Part shown: piece after piece, positions 51,837 through 58,753 of the stretch | How positions within the stretch are numbered: position 1 is the stretch's first letter | Layout of the letters: each line of letters starts with the position of its first letter | Assembly: GCA_016182605.1 (NCBI GenBank) | Contig: JACPGE010000097.1 | Coordinates: 57,461 to 121,460, forward strand | Direction of reading: 5' to 3' | DNA from: Candidatus Hydrogenedentota bacterium | GTDB lineage: Bacteria; Hydrogenedentota; Hydrogenedentia; Hydrogenedentales; JAEUWI01 | DNA length: 64,000 bases | Position numbers and translations under genes: made by a program | Notes under the pieces: generated by a model | Databases searched by the model: none | Told to the model about the DNA's origin: nothing | Seen by the model: only the letters and a program-made list of their open reading frames with translations

Positions 51837-53345
51837 CTACTCGGGGCGTATAACCTGAAAATACCGTTTTACATGGAGCTTGCGGGAGAGGGGAATGGCC
51901 TCGCGCGCGATCGCGGCTTCCGCCGCAGCGGCGTAGTTGGCGTGCAGTTCCTGCGATGCGGTCTGGCCCTGCGTGCGGCCCGCGCCACTCTCCAGGGTCA
52001 TGCTTTGCCGCTCCCCCGCGCCCACGGCTCCCTGCGCCTGCAATATCTTTTGGTACTCGTTCGAGAGCTGTTCCTGCTCGCCCAGCAGATTCGAATCCGT
52101 CTGGTTTCCCGCGCGCGGCTGGCCCGATTGATCGTCCGGCGCCTCGCCATCCCCGGGTGTGCCACTGCCCGGCTCTTTGCCCTCCGAAGGCTGTTGCCCC
52201 TCACTCATGGCCATGCGTTCCATCCGCACTTCCTGCCGTGCCTCGCGAATGCTGCGCGAAGTTTCCACCTGCTTCAACTTGTCCTGCATGGACTGGGCCG
52301 ACTGCTTAAACTGTTGCGCGTTGTTCTGCGACATTCCAGAGGCTGCCGCCTCCATGTCCTCGCTCAGGCCCGAAGAAGACTGCTGTTGCCTCAACGCCTC
52401 CGCGCCCCGCTGGAGGGCCTGCGCCAGGACCTGCCGATCCGGCTCGGAGACCTCGCCATCCTGCGTCCGCTCGCTCAATTCCTGCAACCGCTCCCGTGCC
52501 GCCTCCAAATCCTCTTCGCTCAGCGCCTGCGCCACGCCCTGCGACGCTGCCGATGCCGACATCGCCTCCTCCAGCTTGGACAAGTCCTTCTCCAGGGCCT
52601 CTACCGTACCGGCCTTCTCGGCACTCTCTGAGAGCGCCCGTTCCAGTTCATTCAGGGCGCGCATCGCCTCCGCCGGATCCGGTTCATCCGCCGCCAACTG
52701 TGCCCGCAAAGCTTCCAGCGCATCGTCCATTCCCTCCACCGGCAGCAACCCCTCCCGTTCGCGCTGCTCCAGGTTCTTCACCAGATCTTCGAGCTGTTCA
52801 CGCGACCCCAGGTCCTCCGCCGCAACCGCATCCGGGGCCGGGGCCGGGGAAAACCAGGCTGGACCTTGACGCACGCAGGTCATGAAAACCGCCAGCAATA
52901 ATCCCGCGAGTGCGAATCGATGAGGGGCCGGCCAGCGAATGAGTGAAACGGTGTCGATATTGTAAATCCGCCGCACGGTGTCCCGAAGTTGGGCCTGCTC
53001 CGGCGCCGACCCCGCACCACGCCCGGCGAAGACCAAGGCCGACGCTACGTGATCCTGAAGACCCGCCCGATCATCGAGAAAGGCCACCGCTGCTCCCGGT
53101 CGAAGGGCGGCGCGCAGCGCACCGGCGATCACGGCCAACAACACCATTGCGGCCGCCGCCACCCCAATGCTCCAGGCATGCCCTCCCTGAGCGAGGTATT
53201 GATCCAGAACCACCGCCGCACTTCCCGCCACGAGCGTCCACGGCGCCCAAATCACGGCCTGGCGGACCCCCACCTCGACAAGAAGGCAGAGTCGCGCCTC
53301 CAGGAGGTGCCTGTCCAGGATTCGCTGCGTAATTTGTGTCAACAT
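51837..53345 (-). CDS. Membrane protein with long coiled-coil region (DUF4175-like), first gene of the MoxR operon
   Basis: 502 residues. Two or three membrane helices near the N-terminus (AVIWAPWTLVAGSAAVVL, GVAAAAMVLLAVIAGAL, FALAGLLLAVFMTCV) are followed by ~300 residues very rich in Glu, Gln, Ala and Ser (LEQREREGLLPVEGMDD, ARERLQELSERTQDGEVS). These should form extended coiled coils. The end reads LSRKLHVKRYFQVIRPE. Similar long coiled-coil membrane proteins accompany MoxR/DUF58 clusters in PVC and Bacteroidetes genomes; the family assignment is tentative. It may scaffold the vWA complex. Confidence 0.78.
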   Translation of the reverse strand: MLTQITQRILDRHLLEARLCLLVEVGVRQAVIWAPWTLVAGSAAVVLDQYLAQGGHAWSIGVAAAAMVLLAVIAGALRAALRPGAAVAFLDDRAGLQDHVASALVFAGRGAGSAPEQAQLRDTVRRIYNIDTVSLIRWPAPHRFALAGLLLAVFMTCVRQGPAWFSPAPAPDAVAAEDLGSREQLEDLVKNLEQREREGLLPVEGMDDALEALRAQLAADEPDPAEAMRALNELERALSESAEKAGTVEALEKDLSKLEEAMSASAASQGVAQALSEEDLEAARERLQELSERTQDGEVSEPDRQVLAQALQRGAEALRQQQSSSGLSEDMEAAASGMSQNNAQQFKQSAQSMQDKLKQVETSRSIREARQEVRMERMAMSEGQQPSEGKEPGSGTPGDGEAPDDQSGQPRAGNQTDSNLLGEQEQLSNEYQKILQAQGAVGAGERQSMTLESGAGRTQGQTASQELHANYAAAAEAAIAREAIPLSRKLHVKRYFQVIRPE

Positions 53346-53437
53346 GAAGTGTGCACTGCTTCCTGGCTACCAGATTCAACCGCGAAGGGGTAGCGTACAC
53401 CTTGACAGATCCCCGCGCAAACGCAAGCGTTGCCGGT

Positions 53438-53501
53438 TTAAAAAGGTAGGGGGGGCCGCAACGCTGGTTTGGGCAGTCTGGAGATGCGTTGTGCGGCCCC
53501 C
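53438..53501 (-). terminator. Intrinsic terminator of the small sigma-54 unit
   Basis: The arms GCGTTGTGCGGCCCCC (53486-53501) and GGGGGCCGCAACGC (53451-53464) pair with a two-base bulge and a ~21-base loop. On the minus strand TTTTT follows about six bases after the stem. It lies 46 bp after the stop of the 66-codon ORF. Confidence 0.65.
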
Positions 53502-53546
53502 TGGAAGCAAATGGGGATGAACTATCCGGCTTGTGCCGGTTTGGGC

Positions 53547-53747
53547 CTAATGGATCAGGTGAAACATGGTGGCGGTGGCGTCGCTCGAATCCAGGATGAA
53601 CCGAGTTTCGTACAACACCAGGCCAAACATACAGGTATAAGGCTTGCACGAACGCCAGTGGATCCGATGCCCGCAGAAGGTCTGTAAGAACCACGCCTTC
53701 AGGGGCGAGCGGGTTGAGCGGAATCGGTTGCGGTCCTTGGCGTTCAT
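53547..53747 (-). CDS. Small ORF of unknown function under a sigma-54 promoter
   Basis: 66 residues starting MNAKDRNRFRSTRSPLKAW; the ATG has AAGGAG eight bases upstream, one of the best ribosome sites in the window. The protein is basic at the N-terminus, contains three cysteines (FCGHRIHW, RSCKPYTCMF) and ends DATATMFHLIH. No signal peptide, membrane helix or family is recognised. It is framed by a near-perfect sigma-54 promoter 50 bp upstream and a terminator 46 bp downstream, so it forms its own transcript of roughly 350 bases. It could alternatively be a regulatory RNA whose ORF is incidental. Confidence 0.5.
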   Translation of the reverse strand: MNAKDRNRFRSTRSPLKAWFLQTFCGHRIHWRSCKPYTCMFGLVLYETRFILDSSDATATMFHLIH

Positions 53748-54171
53748 CGTTTAGCTCCTTTGCTTCGGTTGTGCTTTACGGTAACACCATCCATAGCGCA
53801 AAGGGCGTGCCAACTCTCGCTCTCGGGCCGTAAGTTATTATTTGTGAATGGCTTATGTAATTTCGAATGAAGGCGAACGCAATTCACCCCCAAAACTACG
53901 CCGATTGCCCGTCCAGTTTTGAACAGGACACCCAGTTCGGCAAGGGAATCCGTTCAAGTTTGCACGGCCTGGTGATTCCCCCGTGTAAGTTGGGTCCTAA
54001 GCCTTCGCGCTACAACCCCGTGTAACAACAACATTACTCAAGGGTGACTCCAAGCCAGACACCCATTGAGAACCAGGCACAATATTGAACGCCGTCAACT
54101 TCGTTGTGGGGGATTTATCCCCGCAGGGCTTGCACTCGTTCGCGGCCGGCCAGTTAGCATCCTCCAATTAC
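53748..54171. other. Intergenic region with the sigma-54 promoter
   Basis: 424 bp. The part next to the small ORF holds its sigma-54 promoter (53796-53813). From about 53820 to 54171 the sequence is A/T-richer than average with no credible gene; upstream activator sites would be expected here but none stand out. Confidence 0.5.
53796..53813 (-). promoter_or_regulatory. Sigma-54 (-24/-12) promoter of the small ORF
   Basis: On the minus strand TTGGCACGCCCTTTGCGC is a near-perfect match, with GG (53811-53810) and GC (53799-53798) exactly ten bases apart. Transcription would begin near 53786, giving a ~39-base leader that contains the AAGGAG site. Confidence 0.78.
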
Positions 54172-55143
54172 TCAGGCGGCGTTGGCAATCCCGGCAGCCT
54201 GGGCTCCCTCAGCAACCTTCCGGAAAGGATCATCCTGCTTCAGCAGCCATACCCGTGCGTCGTCGAGCACTTTGCGGGTATGCGCCTCGTCCAGGCCCAC
54301 ATGTTCGGAGTCGTACCAGACAACCTCTTTGGGATCTTTCGCGGCATCCGCGAGGGCTTTTCCGGCGGCGGGAACCACGATGGAGTCGCGGCTTCCGTTC
54401 TGAAAGAGCACCGGCCGCGGTGCGATACCCGCGACATAGAGGATCGGGTCGGAGGGGCGCAAGTACCAACTGGTAAGCGGCTTCACGATGCCCGCAAAGG
54501 CGCCCAGATCGTCGTTGACCGCCGGGGAATTGAGCAGGATCGAGAAATCGCCGCCGCCATACATGAGCACACCGGCAGCCAGGCGTTTATCCAGCGCCAT
54601 GGCCGTGCTGCCCGTAACCGCGCCATAACTCACACCGAGCAGGTAAATACGATCCTGGGCGATGTCCGGCCGCTGCGCGAGGTAGTCCAGCAGCCGCCGC
54701 GTGTCGACAACCGTCTTGGCTGCACGGGTCTTGAACGCGGTGAGTTTGGTCAGGGCGCTGGCGTCTTTCGGAAGGCGGCGTTCCCCCCGCGTATATTGGT
54801 CGAAGGTGACAATTGCGAATCCGGAAGGGCAATAAATGGGGGCAATATCGTCAAGAAACTCCTTCTCTTGTCCGATGCCGTGCAGGAAAACGATACAGGG
54901 CATGGGCGAGGAGGCATCTTTGGGCTGGGCGAGCAGTGTGGGTACGGTCTCGCCGGGTTCGCCGTCGAAATAGAGCTTGGTCATGGTATAGCCGGGCTCC
55001 GTGCGCAGCTCTTCAACCCGGGGATTCAAGGGCAAGTCGTGATCGTAGGCCGAAAAAAAGCGAGCGTCGCTCCACCACTTGCCCATGAGGAAGAGGACAA
55101 GCAGGGCAAGAGCGCCCACAGCCAGAAATTTGAGTTTGTTCAT
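54172..55143 (-). CDS. Membrane-anchored or secreted alpha/beta hydrolase (dienelactone hydrolase/acetyl esterase type)
   Basis: 323 residues from the ATG at 55143. An N-terminal helix (FLAVGALALLVLFLMG) is a signal or anchor. The alpha/beta-hydrolase core shows CIVFLHGIGQ (oxyanion loop), the nucleophile elbow YLLGVSYGAVTGS (GxSxG), the Asp region FQNGSRDSIVV and the His in DSEHVGLDEAH. It should hydrolyse an ester, for example on a polysaccharide; the substrate is unknown. A possible sigma-54 element lies about 65 bp upstream. Monocistronic. Confidence 0.85.
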   Translation of the reverse strand: MNKLKFLAVGALALLVLFLMGKWWSDARFFSAYDHDLPLNPRVEELRTEPGYTMTKLYFDGEPGETVPTLLAQPKDASSPMPCIVFLHGIGQEKEFLDDIAPIYCPSGFAIVTFDQYTRGERRLPKDASALTKLTAFKTRAAKTVVDTRRLLDYLAQRPDIAQDRIYLLGVSYGAVTGSTAMALDKRLAAGVLMYGGGDFSILLNSPAVNDDLGAFAGIVKPLTSWYLRPSDPILYVAGIAPRPVLFQNGSRDSIVVPAAGKALADAAKDPKEVVWYDSEHVGLDEAHTRKVLDDARVWLLKQDDPFRKVAEGAQAAGIANAA

Positions 55144-55207
55144 GAGCCGTTCCCGATTAAGCCGCCCCGCCAAGGCCCGCCAGCATACACCATCCCCGGG
55201 AATGCCC

Positions 55208-55223
55208 GCAAATAGGGGGCCAC
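55208..55223 (-). promoter_or_regulatory. Weak sigma-54-like element upstream of the esterase gene
   Basis: On the minus strand TGTGGCCCCCTATTTGC has GG (55221-55220) and GC (55209-55208) ten bases apart and a good TTTGC right half, but lacks the CAC of the left half. Correct position for the esterase (leader ~53 bases). Candidate only. Confidence 0.35.
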
Positions 55224-55286
55224 AAATTCGACTTCTCCGCTGCTTTTTTCTACACTGGAGCCCCCTATAACACGAGGAACTGTACG

Positions 55287-55931
55287 ATGGCGGACGAATT
55301 AGATGCCCATGTGGCGGACTTGGCCAATGCGAAGGCCGGCTGGGTGACACGGCGCGACGCGGCAGAAGCCTTGGGAGAGGCCGCAAAGAAGGCGCTGGCG
55401 GCGCTGCACGCGCACAGCGAAGATCCCGATCGTGACGTGCAGGCCACGGTGTTGAAAGCGCTGCAACGCACGGGCGCGGGGGGCGGACTTCCGGGCGCAT
55501 CGGCGGACGCGCTCCCGAACACGCCCGAGTACACGTTTGAAGAATTGATTGGCGGCCTCGCCTTCAAGGATCGGCGCGTGGTCGCCAAACTCGATACGGG
55601 TTGCCGTGTGGATCTGATTGTGGAGAGCGAGCGCAAGCAGTCCGTTTATGTGACGCCGCACGAAAACAAGGAAGGCGCGAGCATGATCCGCATCTATACG
55701 CGGTGCGGTGCGGCCACGCCGGAGGCCATTGCGTGGGCGATGCGCACGAACGCCCATTTGCTCGATTGCTCCTTCGCGATTCTTAAGGAGAAAGAGGAAG
55801 ATCTGCTCATTCTCATTAACAATATCGAGCGCATCTATGCGACTCCTGCGCGGGTGAAGTCGGTGGTGAAAGAGATTGCGCGTTACGGGGACTATCTGGA
55901 GAAGAAACTCGCCGCAAAGGACAGCTTCTGA
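55287..55931 (+). CDS. HEAT-like repeat protein with a C-terminal domain of uncertain fold
   Basis: 214 residues. The first ~65 residues look like one or two HEAT-type helical repeats (GWVTRRDAAEALGEAAKKALAALHAH, DRDVQATVLKAL). A linker and a ~130-residue alpha/beta domain follow (YTFEELIGGLAFKDRRVVAKL, RKQSVYVTPHENKEGASMIRIY, TNAHLLDCSFAILKEKEEDLLILIN). The second part could be a YbjN/type III secretion chaperone-like fold, judged only from its pattern. Cytoplasmic. Its stop overlaps the next ATG (TGATG), making a three-gene unit with the pentapeptide and hydrolase genes. Confidence 0.7.
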   Translation: MADELDAHVADLANAKAGWVTRRDAAEALGEAAKKALAALHAHSEDPDRDVQATVLKALQRTGAGGGLPGASADALPNTPEYTFEELIGGLAFKDRRVVAKLDTGCRVDLIVESERKQSVYVTPHENKEGASMIRIYTRCGAATPEAIAWAMRTNAHLLDCSFAILKEKEEDLLILINNIERIYATPARVKSVVKEIARYGDYLEKKLAAKDSF

Positions 55932-56533
55932 TGGAGAGCCGCCGGCACGCGCCCTCACCGTGTGCCGAGCCGGGCTGTGCATGCGCAGCCATAACGGGCA
56001 GTGCCCAGTGTTGGGCGCACACCCCAGACCACGTCGCGTGGCGCGCCGGTCTGGGGTCGATGCAACTCGCGGGCGCCTGGCTTTCGGGGGTGGATCTTGC
56101 AGGGTGCGAACTGGCGGGTGCGGACCTGCACAATGCGCGGCTATCCGGCGCGTCGCTGCGGGGGGCGGTGCTGCGAGGCGCGAATCTGGAGGGCGCCTTG
56201 CTCGATGGGGCGGACCTCCGCGGCGCGGATTTCCGCGAAGCCCGGCTTGAGCTGGCACAATTGGGCCTGGCGTGCGTGGATGCTGCACGCTTCGATAGGG
56301 CTTGCCTTAGCCGTTGCGGTTTGGTGGGCACGCGGGGCGGCAACGCCAGCTTTGAGTGTGCGGACCTGTATTATGCGCGGCCTGGAAACGCCGTATTGAC
56401 GCATTGCTCGTTTCGCGGGGCGAATATCGCACGCGCAATCTTCCGCAAGGCCCGGCTCACGGGGTCGGATTTCACGGGCGCGGAAGGCCAGGCCAATTTC
56501 GAGAACGCGGACCTGGAGGACGTCACGCGATGA
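55931..56533 (+). CDS. Pentapeptide-repeat protein
   Basis: 200 residues. A short Cys/His-rich start (CAEPGCACAAITGSAQCWAH) may bind a metal. It is followed by repeats of the A(D/N)LxG type: LAGADLHNARLSGASLRGAV, LRGANLEGALLDGADLRGAD, and after a break FRGANIARAIF. These fold as a right-handed beta-helix. The role is unknown; some relatives mimic DNA or bind partner proteins. Coupled to both neighbours by overlapping stop/start codons. Confidence 0.85.
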   Translation: MESRRHAPSPCAEPGCACAAITGSAQCWAHTPDHVAWRAGLGSMQLAGAWLSGVDLAGCELAGADLHNARLSGASLRGAVLRGANLEGALLDGADLRGADFREARLELAQLGLACVDAARFDRACLSRCGLVGTRGGNASFECADLYYARPGNAVLTHCSFRGANIARAIFRKARLTGSDFTGAEGQANFENADLEDVTR

Positions 56534-57108
56534 TAGTGCGTCATTTCCGCCTTGATGTGCCGAATCTGGAACCCAACGCGTACCTGGTGGGTTGCGAGCA
56601 CACGGGCCAGGCGCTTATGGTGGACGCGGGGGTGTTCAGCGAGGAGATGGACGAATTCTTGCGGGGGAATGGGATGAAGCTTCGCACGATTTTCATCACG
56701 CACCATCATTGGGATCATACCGATGGCTTGAAAGAGGCGATTGAGCGGTTCCAGCCCGAGCGCGTACTCAGCTTTTTGGGCAATGTGGGTGGATGTGCGA
56801 CGGAACGCATAGCGCATGGCGGCAAGTTCCAGGTGGGCGCGATCCCCTGCCACGCGGTTCACACGCCGGGTCACACGGATGACGGCATGAGCCTCATATT
56901 GCCAGGTGTGGTTTTTTCCGGCGATGCGTTGTTTTGCGGGTCGGTTGGCGGCACGTCCAATCCGGTGGATGCGCAGCGTCAGATTGAAGCCATTCGTGCG
57001 CACCTATTCAGTCTGCCAGACGACTACGAAGTGTTTTCGGGTCATGGCCCGGTGACGACCATCGGCATTGAGCGTGCTGCGAATCCGTTCCTGTCGGGCG
57101 GCGCCTGA
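56530..57108 (+). CDS. Metallo-beta-lactamase-fold hydrolase (glyoxalase II type)
   Basis: 192 residues from the ATG at 56530, overlapping the previous stop and with GGAGG nine bases upstream. The metal motif is FITHHHWDHTDG (HxHxDH), with further ligands in HAVHTPGHTDDGMS, VVFSGDALFCGSVGG and FSGHGPVTT. Family members include glyoxalase II, thioesterases and persulfide dioxygenases; the exact substrate is not evident. Cytoplasmic, last gene of its unit. Confidence 0.9.
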   Translation: MIVRHFRLDVPNLEPNAYLVGCEHTGQALMVDAGVFSEEMDEFLRGNGMKLRTIFITHHHWDHTDGLKEAIERFQPERVLSFLGNVGGCATERIAHGGKFQVGAIPCHAVHTPGHTDDGMSLILPGVVFSGDALFCGSVGGTSNPVDAQRQIEAIRAHLFSLPDDYEVFSGHGPVTTIGIERAANPFLSGGA

Positions 57109-57116
57109 GCGCGGAA

Positions 57117-57797
57117 TTACTCGCCCACTTCGAAGAGGCTGTCTTCCACGGCAACCCCCAGCTTTACGTCGAGGTAGCGGAGGTTCACTAGTGCGAGGCC
57201 GTCCGCGTCGAAGAGTTCGAGCTGGCGTTGTATCCCCAGATCCTTGTCAATGCGAACACGCACTTTCTTGAAGGCGGAATCCACGCCCTCTTTTGGGGCG
57301 CCTTCGAGCACGAAGACCCGCACATCTTCCATGGTTTCATCGGGCAATCGCTTGAGGTTCAGCGTTTCCTTGAGTGTGGCAAAGAGCCAGCCGCCGCCGG
57401 GCGGGAGTGCGCCGGACTGGAGGTTGGGTTTTTCTTTCGTGGTTTCCACCTGGTTCTGGAACCGGCGTGTGTTGAATACGAACTCGCCGTTGAAGACGGT
57501 CTCGAATTCGGCCTTCAGTTCGATGGGCGGCGGCAAGGTTGCGGTCATCGCCTGATGAAACCGTTCGCCCGCTTCGATGCGCTTGTATTGGAGTTTGCCA
57601 TCCCCTTCGATCACCAGGTTCTCGTTCTGCACCACCATCACGGATTCCATCTCCAGTGTGGCGGATAGACTGGTGATCTGGCCCCAGGCCGCGCGCACCT
57701 GGGCCTCGACCTTATCGACGTCGCCGGAGACGTCCTGAGCGGCGGCAAGGCCGCATGCAAGCAGCGAGAATCCGAGGTTGAGTGTGAGCTTCCTCAT
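57117..57797 (-). CDS. LolA-like periplasmic protein
   Basis: 226 residues from the ATG at 57797 (GGAG seven bases upstream) with a signal peptide (LTLNLGFSLLACGLAAAQ). The mature protein has beta-strand-rich text, ITSLSATLEMESVMVV then GKLQYKRIEAGERFHQAM, typical of the LolA/LppX half-barrel that binds lipid. It might carry a lipoprotein or lipid across the periplasm. No LolB or Lol transporter is nearby. Coupled to the phosphatase-family gene upstream by ATGA. Confidence 0.65.
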   Translation of the reverse strand: MRKLTLNLGFSLLACGLAAAQDVSGDVDKVEAQVRAAWGQITSLSATLEMESVMVVQNENLVIEGDGKLQYKRIEAGERFHQAMTATLPPPIELKAEFETVFNGEFVFNTRRFQNQVETTKEKPNLQSGALPPGGGWLFATLKETLNLKRLPDETMEDVRVFVLEGAPKEGVDSAFKKVRVRIDKDLGIQRQLELFDADGLALVNLRYLDVKLGVAVEDSLFEVGE

Positions 57798-58738
57798 GTG
57801 CCCGCTCCTTCCGCTGCCGGCACGGGTGCAACCCGCACGGTCGTCATATAGCCATTGTGATCGCTCAAGCTGAATTCCTTGCCGTTGACCGTGACCTGTT
57901 CCTGAATTTCTTCGGATGCAACTACTTCGAAGGAGTAGTGCGGGTTCTTCACTGCGAAGACGTGGTCGATGCGCGACGGCACCGCCATCACCCGTTCCAG
58001 ATTGGCCTCCGTGACCAGCCGCGCGTAGCCCGCTTCGCCGTCTTTCACGTTGAAGTCGCCCAAAGAGAACGCCGGCGCGGTCTTGAGCGTTGACCCATTG
58101 ACGAAGGCCGCCAGCTCGCCCATTTGCGCCTCCTGTATGCGCTGGTAGGCCTCTTTGCCGTAGTCTGCTTGCGCATGGGTGTTGTAGATGTCGACAGGAC
58201 CTTCGGGGAGCGCAATGCGAGCGAGCGAGACGCCCTTGCCCGCCCACCAGTCGCCTTCCCACACGCAGTACCAGGGGTTGGCCACCGTGTAGCGGTGGAA
58301 CCAGGTTTCCGCGATGGGCCAGGCGCTGCTCAGGAGCAGCCCGCTGCCGCGCCCGCTCTCGTAATACTGGTGATGGACGAGCCGCGAGTCGGCCAGCGAC
58401 TCCACGAGCAGGGCGCGATCGGCCTCGATAAAGCTCTCCTGAAAGCAGACCACGTCTGGATCGAGAATGGTCAGCTTGGCCGCGATGGCGCGCATGCGAT
58501 CGGGGCGATCCTTGCCGACCACGGGGGTGTCCTGGATGTTGAAGGTGACCAGTTTCAGGGTGACCGGGGCGGTGAGCACGGGGGGTGGGGATTGGAGCAT
58601 GGGGCTGTTGGTGTAGTCCGTGGCGACGCCGATATGTCCGTTGAAGAAGGACAGGATCACGATATAGCCCACGACAGCCAGAGGCGGTGCAAACACGAGG
58701 ACAGCGAGCGCGATCACGATTTTCTTGAGTCTCGACAT
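57794..58738 (-). CDS. Endonuclease/exonuclease/phosphatase-family protein, membrane-anchored
   Basis: 314 residues. An N-terminal helix (KKIVIALAVLVFAPPLAVVG) anchors or exports it. The fold marks are KLVTFNIQDTP, DPDVVCFQESF (metal-binding Glu), IYNTHAQADYG, SLGDFNVKDGE (catalytic Asp/Asn) and a final SLSDHNGYM. Exported members include sphingomyelinases and other phosphodiesterases acting on lipids; the substrate is unknown. The ATG at 58738 is preferred over a TTG two codons earlier. It lies 15 bp after the FAD oxidase gene. Confidence 0.85.
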   Translation of the reverse strand: MSRLKKIVIALAVLVFAPPLAVVGYIVILSFFNGHIGVATDYTNSPMLQSPPPVLTAPVTLKLVTFNIQDTPVVGKDRPDRMRAIAAKLTILDPDVVCFQESFIEADRALLVESLADSRLVHHQYYESGRGSGLLLSSAWPIAETWFHRYTVANPWYCVWEGDWWAGKGVSLARIALPEGPVDIYNTHAQADYGKEAYQRIQEAQMGELAAFVNGSTLKTAPAFSLGDFNVKDGEAGYARLVTEANLERVMAVPSRIDHVFAVKNPHYSFEVVASEEIQEQVTVNGKEFSLSDHNGYMTTVRVAPVPAAEGAGT

Positions 58739-58753
58739 GTGCAAGTATCCCCT

